Positions 45,162 to 55,497 of a stretch of DNA of 64,000 nucleotides are shown here, one piece after another. The stretch is from positions 398,006 through 462,005 of the forward strand of contig CACVBU010000913.1 of assembly GCA_902728285.1 (NCBI GenBank), in the 5' to 3' direction. The DNA comes from Clytia hemisphaerica (taxonomy: Eukaryota; Cnidaria; Hydrozoa; Leptothecata; Clytiidae). The notes beneath the pieces were generated by a model. That model was not told the origin of the DNA and ran no database searches. It saw only the letters and a program-made list of their open reading frames with translations. Both the position numbers and the translations under genes were made by a program. Position 1 is the stretch's first letter. Every line of letters begins with the position of its first letter.

Positions 45162-47073
45162 ATGATCAATATGTCCAGTCACGAGCGTTTACCATTTTTA
45201 CCAAGTGGAGTTGACGATGTTAAACCAATTGAACTCGATCACACCTACACCTTAGGTGATGTGCCTGGATACATGCAAGAAATCATGCCTCAAGGATTTG
45301 ACGCCAGTGGTACTCGTTATCTGTTCTACCAAGATCGTCATTTTGCTAAGAAGGCTAAATGTGAGTGTTGTGAGGATTTGCTTGAAAATGAGATCAAGAT
45401 CTATGTCATTTCTTATAACAAGGCGTTGGAGAAAAATGTGTTGAAAATGTTCTCTCGTTCTTTAATGGATGATTCTAGACGGATGATTGAGCTTGATACA
45501 GTTAACGGAAATCTCGTTCATGCTACAATAACTTGTATATCTAAAGAGGAAAAGGAGATCCCTCTGACTATTGACTCTGACGACTCCGATGAGGATGAGG
45601 AAGATGATGATGAAACTCCTGACGAATTGCAAATCGACCTTTATTACTTCCACATAATGGAACACTTAAATGTTAAAGGTACCAAAGTTTTAGTCGAAGA
45701 TCGTCAAGAACCAGATATGACTTTGAAACATGATGGTGAAGAATATACTGATGTCAAACTGAAATATAATTATCGATTTGGTGATGAGACTGTTTTACTC
45801 GTCATTGCGTATAATCGTGACGAGGACGAAAATTACAGACCTATATTTGATACTGAAATTTGTATTGATATAGTGCACACAGAGAAAGGGAAGATATGGC
45901 ATTCAGAAAGAGTGAAGCTTGATCTGTCGATGACCAAAATGGAGGATCATGGAATTCCGGAAATCGAACTAACAAGGGACCGTATTTATGTTTGCGATGG
46001 TAAGCCAAGATTTGATATTTTACCAAATGTCTACGAGTTTGATTTGAAAGGAAATCTAATGTACTCCTATGAAATCGCTCCTGATAGCTTTGATGCGGCA
46101 GCTCTTCAGCGCCTGGATGACCACTCGATGTCGATCGTTTTGACGTCTTATCTTGGTGAAGTTCGTCAGTTGAAGCTGAATGAAGGCGATACTATTGTAT
46201 TAAAAGATGTTGGAAAATATGTCAGCAACCTACCTGGCTTACGGAAACATCAAGAACGTGACCAATATAGTCATGATCAGCATTCGGAATTAATCGAGAA
46301 GCTTGGTAGATTATTTCTCCGCTTGAGTGGCACATTTAAAGGTATGCTTTATTTGTATCCTTATTACCTGGTATTTCGCTATTTTTTGTAAGAATTTTGA
46401 AGCTAAGATTGGCATTTAAGGAGGAAAATCCATTTTCAATGTTTGTAAGTGAAGATAAAAGCTTTTTGTTTTTGGTTATTTGGCACTTTTAAGAAATACA
46501 TAGTGGTGAAATAGTTATCATTATCTTAGGAGATTATCACTGTGAAAATAATTTCAAAGAATAATTGTTCGATCAAAAGAGACAGCCCAGATCAAGATTA
46601 CTGCGGTAGACTTTAAAAATATACAAAAACAAACAGAAAACAGCCTTTGTAAAGGCCAACCAAATAGATAAAGGTTATATCCTTTGACTATTTAAATTTA
46701 TTTCACAGTGTGATATTTTTAAGAAGTCTGATTTTGCCATGTCTTAAGTATGTCCAAATAATTCAAATATTAACATTCTATTTATTTATTTGTAGATAGC
46801 GGTGGGATTAAATACTTAGATGTTGATAACAAACGAATTTCAAATGATATAGATGTTGGAACCCGGGAACATTGGTGTCGGCAAATTACCTTGAATCAGA
46901 ATGCCGAAGAAGTAGGGCTTTTCTGGGAAACCGGTAAAGCTATCTTTGTTTATATGGAGGGCTATGAAGATAAAGTTTTGTCTTTCCATGTTCAGCGTTT
47001 AAAATATCATGGTGGTGATAATGATATAAATGCTGACAATGATAACACTGGAAGCACTTGTTCCATCTCTTGA
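45162..47073 (+). CDS. Unrecognised 485-aa acidic protein, 2 coding exons
   Basis: Exons 45162-46341 and 46796-47073 are joined by AAAG|GTATGC and TTTGTAG. The phase fits (split Asp codon) and the frame is open throughout. The ATG at 45162 has an in-frame TAA upstream at 45141-45143. A second ATG three codons on is possible. An acceptor-like TTTTTTAG at about 45106-45113 implies a 5'UTR exon. Features: a CECC cluster at 67-70; a highly acidic tract ~138-155 (DSDDSDEDEEDDDE); a C-terminal half with strand-turn patterns (NVYEFDLKGNLMYSYEIAPD, SYLGEVRQLKL) that look like beta-propeller blades. There is no signal peptide or membrane segment, so it is probably cytosolic or nuclear. No family is recognised; the propeller idea is weak. 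Confidence 0.88.
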
Positions 47074-47747
47074 AAGATATCACCGGATGGACAGTAATAA
47101 TTTTGTCATACTTCAGATGAGAATGTATTGAATCATTTATGTACGTTCAATTGGTCATTCTACATATAAATTTTTATTCTAAACAATATTTCGACCTCCT
47201 TAAAAATCCCGGTTTTTAGTGAGGTGCTCGCTACTCGTTTCTTAGTGAGTTCCACTTTGACGATTTTCGAAAAATAGAAGCCTTTCAAGTGTTTTGACGC
47301 AAATTCGATTATTTTGCTACTGCAGGAGCTTCGAAATTTAAAAGTGACGTCAAAAAATCGAATGTTTAGAGCAAAACATTCGAAAAAGTTGCACGCGGGT
47401 GACGTCTAGTTATAGGCTAGTCACATACTGACCGTCGTCTAGATTTAGACCATGTTCACTATGTGGCGCCGTCTCACGGTACTGGATCGCCAAATGCTTC
47501 TCGCACCTTCCACATGAAATACTGTAATACCTGATAGTGTTTGCACCTACTTAAAGGTCTTATAAGTTTATCCCTATTATTTTTTAATTTGTAAACTCAA
47601 ACAAAAATAATTTTATTTATCATTTTACTTTCATCTCTTCTTGTCACGTTATTAGTGGGTCTTCTAGAAAGCGTACAATGTGCAAGATAATTACGTAAAT
47701 ATAAATGTAAATATAATACTAACAATGAATTTATGGGTGCATGTCAC
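47074..47747. other. 3' region of the acidic-protein gene and intergenic
   Basis: No canonical AATAAA is close to the stop; TATAAATTTTTATT at about 47165 is the nearest AT-rich candidate. Around 47215-47270 is GTGAGGTGCTCGCTACTCG, a small imperfect repeat. Nothing else is recognised. Confidence 0.3.
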
Positions 47748-48323
47748 TAGTCCGACACTTTCTAATCCGACAGTAAAATAGTCCGAATCTATAAAATAAA
47801 TTTACAATTTAGAAATCTTTTTTTCCGACGTCAATTTTATCCGAAAACGAAAGATTTTAGAGTGTCATATGTTGAATAAGGGTTTTTCACTGAGATAATA
47901 TTAATAACAGTTCATTTTGGCGGCATTATGACATAATTAGAAATAAAGGACCAATTTTTGCATGTTAAGAATTATGCTATAAGGGTTGTACATCGCAAAC
48001 TTTAATTCTAGCCCCCCCCCCTCCCCGCCAAAAAAAGAAGGGTCGTAAAAACAGCTAAATCCATTTTCTTGACTTTTGAAAGCCTAATCCTAATAAGCTT
48101 CTCAAAATTTAAGAAAAGTCGGGTTTAGGGGCCCAACCTCAAAGTCGGAACTTTGGATTTTTATAAGCACGTGGTTGCTTATAAAAAATGTGCCTCATCT
48201 TTGGCGATTTATATGTTTTTTTTTACTTGATGTCGGACAAAATTGCTGTCGGGATAGATACTGACGCATTTGTCAAAACCCAACGTCGGGCATTTTTACT
48301 GTCGGATAGAAAGTGTCGGACTA
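47748..48323. mobile_element. 576-bp element with TAGTCCGACACTTTCT inverted ends
   Basis: Left TAGTCCGACACTTTCTAATC then CGACAGTAAAA; right TTTTTACTGTCGGATAGAAA then GTGTCGGACTA. Secondary TCCGAC/GTCGGA motifs lie inside both ends (47825-47845 and 48230-48290). The interior has a C-rich run (about 48011-48025). No transposase and no unambiguous target duplication. Confidence 0.85.
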
Positions 48324-49344
48324 CTGACGACCTCCCGAATTTATAATGCTATCGTCAATAACACTTTTTTTTTTTTAATAATATAATTTTTATGAGCGTA
48401 GTAATATCAATACTATATCGCTAAGGTAGTCATAAGATAAGACTCTTAGTAAATAGAGAGACTGCAATTAGGTAATAGCTCCTTAAGTGGGCGAGTGGGC
48501 AGGCGTAAATAATCTAACAATATTTGAATAACTTCGGACAGCCGCCCTTTATAATGTCTAACATCACGTGACTATGAAGCGCCATGAGAACAATAATAAA
48601 TTCATTTCGTTCGGTTAGTAAATGTATAACTGGTTAGTCATTGAAGTTTTGTTATATTTCGCAGAAAGATGTGTAATCATAAATTCCCGAGCGTAATGGA
48701 CCCTCATTTTCGATTTTCGCGTAAAGAAGACTAGTTTCCTTCAAAGTTTTTTGCGAAATTTGATCTTGGAAATCTTTATTTATTTTTCTCCATGAAAGAT
48801 GTGTTCTGATCATTTCTAGGGTTACTAGGCAACAAGGTTACGTCAATTTTCTCTTGATTATACCCCTGACTCGTCAGAACACATCATTATTTCTAGCTCA
48901 TTAATTTTCGAAGATCTAATAGAAGAACAGATCAAAATTTCTAGCTGAAACCTACGCTCAGAGAACATCTGAAAAAAAATTCGTCTCGCAGGCTGCTTGT
49001 GAAAAGTGCTCACTTTGCATCGAACGTAATGTACAAAGTATATAATAATAGCACAATTATTTAAAATTTATTATGTATTAGTCTAAATAAAATGTTCTAA
49101 TCGTCAACATGACGAGGACGTGACGATCATATTTTGTACAATTTTATCCCGGGGGGATGCCTAGGCAAAAGGAGGATACGGGTATATGTGCCGCCTTTAA
49201 GGGTCCCTCTTTTGGATCTTCTTTCTTAGGGATTGCCAATACCTATCATTGTCATCGATTATGACGTTAAAAAGTACTTTTCCCCTAATTTCTTAAAACA
49301 GCAAACTAATTATTCTAACATCTAGCTCTGAAATTTGTATCCTA
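48324..49344. other. Intergenic, nothing recognised
   Basis: About 1 kb of AT-rich sequence. A short inverted pair around 48792-48900 (AAAGATGTGTTCTGA and TCAGAACACATCAT) marks a ~110-bp palindromic element. No gene. Confidence 0.35.
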
Positions 49345-49618
49345 AAGTCTGTTCACGATAAGTGTGCACTCTTTCTTCTTTTAACCTATAACTTTTGAAG
49401 GAATTCTTCAATCTTTATGAATTTCGTATCGTTGGAGAGATTATTGTGAGTGGAACAATTTGAAATAAAAAGTCTTTAAAAAAATTATAAAAAGGAAGAT
49501 GAAAATGAAGAAGAAAAAAATGAAGATCTTGTAGAAAAGTGCTATAACTTTCTTGAAGAATTTCTTTAAAAGTTATCGCTAAAATAAAAAAGAGTGCACA
49601 CTTATCGTGAATAGACTT
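49345..49618. mobile_element. 274-bp MITE with ~60-base inverted ends
   Basis: Left AAGTCTGTTCACGATAAGTG then TGCACTCTTTCTTC and TATAACTTTTGAAGGAATTC; right is the inverted copy ending GAATAGACTT. The middle is purine-rich (GGAAGATGAAAATGAAGAAG). It has a similar style to the stretch at 24690-24900. Confidence 0.8.
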
Positions 49619-49639
49619 CGCTTCTTTTGACGTAAAAAC

Positions 49640-50105
49640 GACCATGCCCAGGGGGGGGGCACTTGATTTCGAAACGACGGTATGTGCCGCACAAAATCTG
49701 CTTTTCAAAATCGTACCCTTACAGTGCAGTTCAATATGACTGAAAAGGTACCCTTTCAGTACCGTTGCATTTTCTCTTGATTTACCCAACCCTTATAGTG
49801 CACTATATTTCTCAGCTGTAAATCTGTGTGAAAAAAGAAGCTTGGGAAATTTTCTGTTTTAAAGAAAAACTGAGAAAACTATTCTTGTCAGCTGTAATTA
49901 TCAAACAATAGAAACTTTTTCAAACAAACGAGAAGTAAAAACCTTATTTTGAATTTTATTTCAAAATCCAACCCTAGTAGTGCAATCTCACAGAAACACA
50001 CCCTTACAGTGAATTTTGAGATACTGAAAAACCCCACCCTTTAAGCGCCGCACATGACGTAGGCCAGATCATATGAGTGCCCCCCCCCCCCCCGGACCAT
50101 GCCTA
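49640..50105. mobile_element. G-tract-ended MITE (CATGCCCAGGGGG ... CCCCCGGACCATG)
   Basis: Left GACCATGCCCAGG, a G run, then GGCACTTGATTTCGAAACGA; right ATCATATGAGTGCC, a run of 14 C, then GGACCATGCC. Internal ACCCTTACAGTGCA and AACCCTTATAGTGCA repeat. A second start of the same family (CCCGG, G run, GCACTCGATTTCTAAACGAC) lies at 50997-51110 without a matching right end nearby. Confidence 0.75.
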
Positions 50106-51512
50106 AGGCTCCCAATTTTCTGCGCAAACTTTTGTCTTTTTTGGATTGTGTTTACTGCAAAAATGGCTGTAAAAGTGAAAAAAAAACCCAAGTACTATTC
50201 ATCTCCTAACTATTTTTTTATTTCATCTTTAGTCCTGACAAAAAAATATTCATTATGTTGGTTAGAATGATTTTGGGTGAATTCAAACGAAATTTTGATT
50301 TGTTGATGCGAGAGAGGATTTTTGATTGGAATTCAAATTTTCCGGTATGTGCTTTTATAAATTTAATTTACATTTCTCATTTCATTGGCTTTTTCTGATT
50401 TTTGGCAGTAAGATTGAGGGCAAGGTTTTCTAAAAAGTTGCCGTTTTTTCTTTGCCGTAAAAATTCTCTTTTGTAATTTTTAAGGAAAATAAGCATTTCT
50501 CGTGATTGGTTGGGTATTTTTTTCTGATTTTTTGCACAATGATAAAAAATGGCCATGTTTAAAATCTGATGGAGCAAAAGTGCCTAAAAATGGTTTTTTG
50601 CACGTTGTGTGAGATTCCTTCATTCAATTCCATGATTTTTTTCATAAAGTCTGAGGGAAAGGTTTCTAATGGGAAATATCTTAAAAAGCAAGTTCGAGCA
50701 CAATAATTAAATTGATGATTGGAAGTACTTTGGAATGACTTTCTTGATGTTTCATTTCAGCCTTCACAGAGAAAGATGTGTGGTGTTGTCAACGATCTTT
50801 GGTATTTTTCTTGAGCATTTTCATTGGTTAAAAGAATAATAGCATTTTCATTCATTGGACTGCAAAAATTTTCCGGTATGTCAACTTTTAATTTCATTCA
50901 GTTTCTCTACCTGTAATTTTGTTCAAAGCAATTTTTACAAGATTGAACTTAAAAGCGTTAAAAATACTGATTTTAATTCACCAACCCTACTTTAAGCCCG
51001 GGGGGGGGGCACTCGATTTCTAAACGACGGCAAAAGATGCTCTCAACATCGGACCCTTCCTTAACAGTGCAAATCTTGAGCAGTGAAAAGGTACCTTACA
51101 CTTATACTTCATTGGTTAAAGTAGATAATGTTTAAAAATTTCGAAAATTAAGATGAAAAATGAGCAGTTTTCCTACTGGACCAAAACTTTTTTAATTTAT
51201 AAGGAAATCCGATTTTTAAAGTCAAAATAAATTCCGGAAAAAAACGACTACAGCCACTATTTAAAGAACCTTGCCCTCTGTCTTTATGCAAAAAGAAAAA
51301 CAGAAAAAATTGATGAAGAAATTTCTCACATAGCCCAAAACCCCATTTTTGGGAAGTTTTTGGCCTAAATATAATACCCCAAAACTTTTTTTTCCAGAAA
51401 ATCAGGCTCAATCACGACGGACGAACGGACGGACTGACATGGGTTAATTTTAAGGACCTCCGAGGTAGGTGGAAAAAGGTACGCGTTTAGGTCATTAGAA
51501 CAATATTATTGT
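50106..51512. other. Intergenic with partial G-tract MITE
   Basis: Apart from the left part of a G-tract MITE at about 50997-51110 and a possible decayed middle from 50300 to 50900 (TTTTCATTGG, TTTTCCGGTATGT twice, at about 50338 and 50870), I see nothing to name. No gene. Confidence 0.35.
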
Positions 51513-51950
51513 ACACGTCTTTTTTTTTTTAAGAAACACACTTTTAAGAAACATGAGGCTCAGAATGCCTAAAAACTAAGAAACATCTAAGAAACATGCT
51601 GAGGCTGAGAATGAGAAAATAACATTTTTTTATTCGGTTTCTTTTAAGAACCTTCCAACCCAGCCCCCATGAGGCTGATTACACGCTTTTTCTTTTATAA
51701 GAATAACTTCTATAAGAAGAATATCAGGGTGAGATTTCGGGTTTAAAACAATAGGCCTATTGTTTAGAACAATAGAAAAATAAGAATAATGCTTACCCTC
51801 AACCAAAGTACACTATTCTTATAAAAAAAAGCGTGTATGTTAAAAAGTTTAGAAACATGTAAGAAACATTTAAGGCTCAAAAGGCTGATTTCTTAAGAAA
51901 CATTGAGGCTGCTTGGTAAAACTAGTTTCTTAAAAAAAAAAAAAACGTGT
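51513..51950. mobile_element. ACACGY-type MITE, AAGAAAC subtype, with a nested AAGAAT-subtype copy
   Basis: Outer ends ACACGTC then T-run, TTTAAGAAAC at the left and GTTTCTTAAAA...AACGTGT at the right. Internal TAAGAAACAT recurs at least six times. Nested inside at 51681-51836 is another member with ends ACACGCTTTTTCTTTTATAA and TTATAAAAAAAAGCGTGT and internal AAGAAT motifs. The outer copy resumes after it with TTTAGAAACATGTAAGAAAC. Confidence 0.8.
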
Positions 51951-52340
51951 ATTTAATCTGATTCTTTCCAGGTTGATAATCAGCTTATTGTTACTAATTA
52001 CTTAAAATATGATATTTTCCAGCCTTTCCAGTACCAATGTTATGATTGGGTCAGTTGACATGATTTTCAAAAATTCTAAAATAATGAAATGCAAACATGC
52101 GTCAAAACATCAATGCTTTTGGTTGTATCTTTGTATCGTGTGCGGTTTTCTCATGTTTAAAAAAGTTGCAGAATTTTTTTTTGGCACAATACTTACTATG
52201 TTTAATTTTTGCACCAAAGCAATCTAAAGGTTGTATGCCAGTGTGAGGTCTTATAGTTTGCAGCCCAACTCGAGCTTTTGCTTATTTCAAATCTCCTTTT
52301 GCAATCCATTTTTCTGAGAGATTTTCAAAAGTTGCACATG
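51951..52340. other. Intergenic, nothing recognised
   Basis: An open frame around 52009-52227 has hydrophobic residues but no family motif, no splice links and no clear start context. I do not call it a gene. Confidence 0.3.
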
Positions 52341-52352
52341 CGCACTGGAAAA

Positions 52353-52664
52353 ATTATATCAGAACATTCGATGGCCAAAATGTTAAGAACAAGTTAAGAA
52401 CAACATTTCAATTTTACTCTAAAATATCCAATTCCTTAGAATGGACAAAAATACTCAAAATATTGCGAAAATAAGAATATGTTAAGAACATTTTTAGGCT
52501 TTTGCCGACTCTAAGATATCGAATTTGTTTGGAAAATGGACAAAAATACTCGAAAAATGGCAAAAATAAGAATATGTTAAGAATATTTTTAGGCTTAAAA
52601 GTCAAAAGTTAAGTACATCCCAAGGCTTCAAAATTTTTGAATGTTCTTATAAAAAAAACGTGTA
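52353..52664. mobile_element. ACACGY-type MITE, AAGAAC subtype, flanked by 12-base direct repeat
   Basis: Ends with ATGTTCTTATAAAAAAAACG then TGTA. Internal GTTAAGAACAAGTTAAGAAC and ATATGTTAAGAACATTTTTA, the latter in two close copies (one with AAGAAT). The flanks CGCACTGGAAAA (52341-52352 and 52665-52676) are identical, so this is either a long target duplication or a chance overlap of direct repeats. Confidence 0.75.
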
Positions 52665-53429
52665 CGCACTGGAAAATTCCTAGAATGATGATAAACAAAG
52701 TACTTCATCCTCCTTATAAACAATGAAATAAATTGACCAAAAAGGTTGGAGGTTTTATAGTCCCGCTGCTGAGGTCGAAAAAAGTGGCTAGAAAGTGATT
52801 TTCGTGACACATCTCTTAGAACTAACTTTTTTTTGTGGAAACTCGCGAATTACTATGTCCTGATTGCAAAATCGAAAAGTTTCCGCGATTTTAGCGTGCA
52901 AGTGTCGAGAAAATCGGCTTAAAAGTTGATTTTTATCGATTTAATCGATTTTAATCGATTTTCATGAATTTAACAGTTTCTAGGTCATGCGTTTTCACTT
53001 TTATGATGCATTTTGCTTGTAAATACTAATAGCCATCAAATTATTACACTAACAATAAATTTAAGCGATGAAAATACAGGAAAACGGCTAAAATCGAAAA
53101 AAATCATCGAAAAATCGATGCCAACTGAAAAACTCGAATGCGTCTGTAGACTTCAAAATTGTCTGATTTGCCTGCAATTTTGAACACTGGCCCTTGGGGA
53201 ATATCGTAGACTAGTTTTCATTTTTCTGAAAATTTGGATTTTTGGGGTCTGGGGAGGAGTTTTTTGTCAAAACGAGGCTGAAACTTAGGGGCGGCCTGTA
53301 GACTTAAACAATGGTCAAATTTTGCTGAAATTTTACACACTTGGCCTTTGGGTGAATATCTACAGATATAATTTTTTTCCTATTTTTTGAAAATTTGGAA
53401 AATCGACCTAGAAAATCATATTATCGAGT

Positions 53430-54150
53430 TTATCGGTTTATCCTTGTGGCATAGATAGATTTCTTTACCGGTAAAGGCTTGACTAGGAATATCACGCCAA
53501 AAAATATTCCATTATATTCTCCTTGTATTTGCCGGACTTTAAAAACTTTTTCCATTAACGTGGAGTTTTTTGCGAACCACCATATGTATTGATAACAGCT
53601 GCACCAGCACTGCCCCTTTTGAGACGCTAAGCTTTCACCAGGATATCTGCCACAAACTACATCGACTCGAATACAGCCAAACTTTGATGACGGTTTTAAA
53701 GATGGTTGTAGCAAGATTTTCGAAGGTATCTGGTACATTTTTCAGCACTTGCAGCATGGCCATTGCGTCGATGACCAAACAACTTTTTTCAGGAATGGAT
53801 ACAGTGCAATCAACTTTTGACTTCGTCTCGATTACTTCGAGTAGCTTTGATTTCTGAGTTTTGACCATGCTCCCGTCGTACAATGACAATGGTGAAGAGA
53901 AGGGGCGTAGAGTTTCAGCATTCTTGCATATCAATATCCCGACTTTTGGCAAGCAGACAAGTTTTGCAAAAAGATCTTTGGTCGATTTGATTGCAACAAT
54001 TTCGTTTTTTGTGTTCTTCACGTTCATTGTTTGGGACTGAGTACCAAAGTTTTTCAATTCGGTTTTCTTCGTCGTTCGGTAAACGTTAGCTTCCTCACTT
54101 AAAAAATTGTCTAAGTAGTCGTTGACTTCAGTCTCGCCGATTTCCCACAT
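53430..54150 (-). pseudogene. Middle part of CXC-domain multicopy protein, frameshifted
   Basis: The minus-strand frame opens MWEIGETEVNDYLDNFLSEE and runs through KSTKDLFAKLVCLPK, SLYDGSMVKTQKSKLLEV, CLVIDAMAMLQVLKNVPDTF and ENLATTIF. The frame then shifts near 53660-53690; the continuation RVDVVCGRYPGESL lies in another frame. This order of motifs (DLFARLL, GSLVKTNKAKLL, DAMALLQ, PDTFGELA, RVDFV.DRYP) is what I recall from a multicopy protein family in cnidarian and some other animal genomes whose C-terminus carries a Cys-rich CXC region. The matching C-terminus here is on the opposite strand, starting at ~54205. The copy is therefore broken by frameshift and inversion. The identification is by memory of the pattern, not by search. 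Confidence 0.65.
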
Positions 54151-54204
54151 TTTAAGAGCAATTGAAGACGACGAGAATCACTTGGAAACGTTTTGATTAC
54201 TTGG

Positions 54205-54557
54205 CACCTCGCTATCAGAGGATTTGCCCTCTCTTAATCATTTTGTTTGTCAATTGTACGGTCACAAAGAAACAGACGACCTTAATCGGGTTCATTTTAC
54301 CATTTTCAAAAGTGGAAAGTTTTCCGAGGAATCGCTCCGACCTACTGACGATTCTCTCTTGTTGCATACTCGACGTGCTAATTATCAAGCATACATATGG
54401 AGGAGCTCTGTCACCCCAATGAGATTACCTTTGCAGTGACCACGATGGAAGGTGAGAAATAGGGGCGGAATGAAATGGTATCATACCTTTCGCCCCGATA
54501 GCATCTTACATTCATCAGCTGTGGATGTAAATCAGGTTGTTCCACAAATCGCTGTTA
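54205..54557 (+). pseudogene. C-terminal part of CXC-domain protein, first (damaged) copy
   Basis: SLNHFVCQLYGHKETDDLNR continues to DDSLLLHTRRANYQAYIWRS. The frame is then lost after TPMRLP through several single-base deletions relative to the second copy (54813 on), and the sequence ends within the Cys-rich segment at about 54553. There it joins a second copy of the minus-strand segment. The start of this piece is only 55 bases from the start of the oppositely oriented fragment at 54150. Confidence 0.65.
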
Positions 54558-54739
54558 AAAAGATCTTTGGTCGATTTGATTGCAACAATTTCGTTTTTTG
54601 TGTTCTTCACGTTCATTGTTTGGGACTGAGTACCAAAGTTTTTCAATTCGGTTTTCTTCGTCGTTCGGTAAACGTTAGCTTCCTCACTTAAAAAATTGTC
54701 TAAGTAGTCGTTGACTTCAGTCTCGCCGATTTCCCACAT
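54515..54739 (-). pseudogene. Second copy of the minus-strand CXC-protein fragment (truncated)
   Basis: Identical in translation to the first ~61 residues of the fragment ending at 54150 (MWEIGETEVNDYLDNFLSEE to KSTKDLF), then cut at ~54560, where the 589-bp duplication joins. It is part of the tandem duplication 53969-54557 / 54558-55146. Confidence 0.7.
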
Positions 54740-54793
54740 TTTAAGAGCAATTGAAGACGACGAGAATCACTTGGAAACGTTTTGATTACTTGG

Positions 54794-55403
54794 CACCTCG
54801 CTATCAGAGGATTTGCCCTCTCTTAATCATTTTGTTTGTCAATTGTACGGTCACAAAGAAACAGACGACCTTAATCGGGTTCATTTTACCATTTTCAAAA
54901 GTGGAAAGTTTTCCGAGGAATCGCTCCGACCTACTGACGATTCTCTCTTGTTGCATACTCGACGTGCTAATTATCAAGCATACATATGGAGGAGCTCTGT
55001 CACCCCAATGAGATTACCTTCTGCAAGTGACCACGGATGGAAGGTGAGAAATAGTGGGCTGGAAATGAAATGGTATCATACCTTTCGCCCCGATAGCATC
55101 TTACACTTCATCAGCTGTGGATGTAAATCAGGTTGTTCCACAAATCGCTGTTCCTGCAAAAAAGCCTCTCTTAAATGTAGTGATTTATGCAAATGTGAGG
55201 GTTGTGAAAATGGTAATGGCGAGACTACTGTGGAAGATGACAGAGAGGAAGTAGATTACAATCTAGAAATGTGTGATAGTGGTGATGATTCAAATGATAG
55301 TGATATTGAAATAGAATCTGACAGTGACAATGATGATGCACCAGTTTCAGAGTGGGAAACGTCTTTTAAATATTTGAATTTACATATAGAAATAAGTACT
55401 TAG
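54794..55403 (+). pseudogene. C-terminal CXC (tesmin/TSO1-like) segment, second, open copy
   Basis: The frame through 54813-55403 reads NHFVCQLYGHKETDD, LLLHTRRANYQAYIWR, SASDHGWKVRNSGLEMKWYH and SILHFISCGCKSGCSTNRCS, then CKKASLKCSDLCKCEGCEN, followed by an acidic tail. The spaced cysteines (CxCxxxCxxxxCxC...CxxxCxC) are like the CXC repeats of tesmin/TSO1 proteins and of the C-termini of multicopy cnidarian proteins. The acidic tail (DSGDDSNDSDIEIESDSDND) ends at a TAG at 55401-55403. The frame is intact here but has no N-terminal two-thirds on the same strand. Confidence 0.65.
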
Positions 55404-55497
55404 AAGGCACGAAAAATTAACTCCTTTCTACGACCCAATTAAGGTTTGAGCAATTTAAAAAGCATTTTTATCATAAAAGGGGCTCCCTCAGGGGCTG

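Larger units (their letters stand above)
53969..55146. repeat. 589-bp tandem duplication inside the CXC remnant
   Basis: 53969-54557 and 54558-55146 are direct neighbours with a constant offset of 589 over the first ~450 bases and near-identity. In the last ~130 bases the first copy lacks single bases that the second has (for example CCTTTGCAGTGACCACGATG against CCTTCTGCAAGTGACCACGG). Confidence 0.9.

Noticed and set aside
54162..55011. Two identical 86-residue plus-strand frames (ITWKRFDYLAPRYQ)
   Set aside because: They are an alternative frame over the CXC-protein segment. The frame with FVCQLYG and LLLHTRRANYQAYIW is the one that matches the family.
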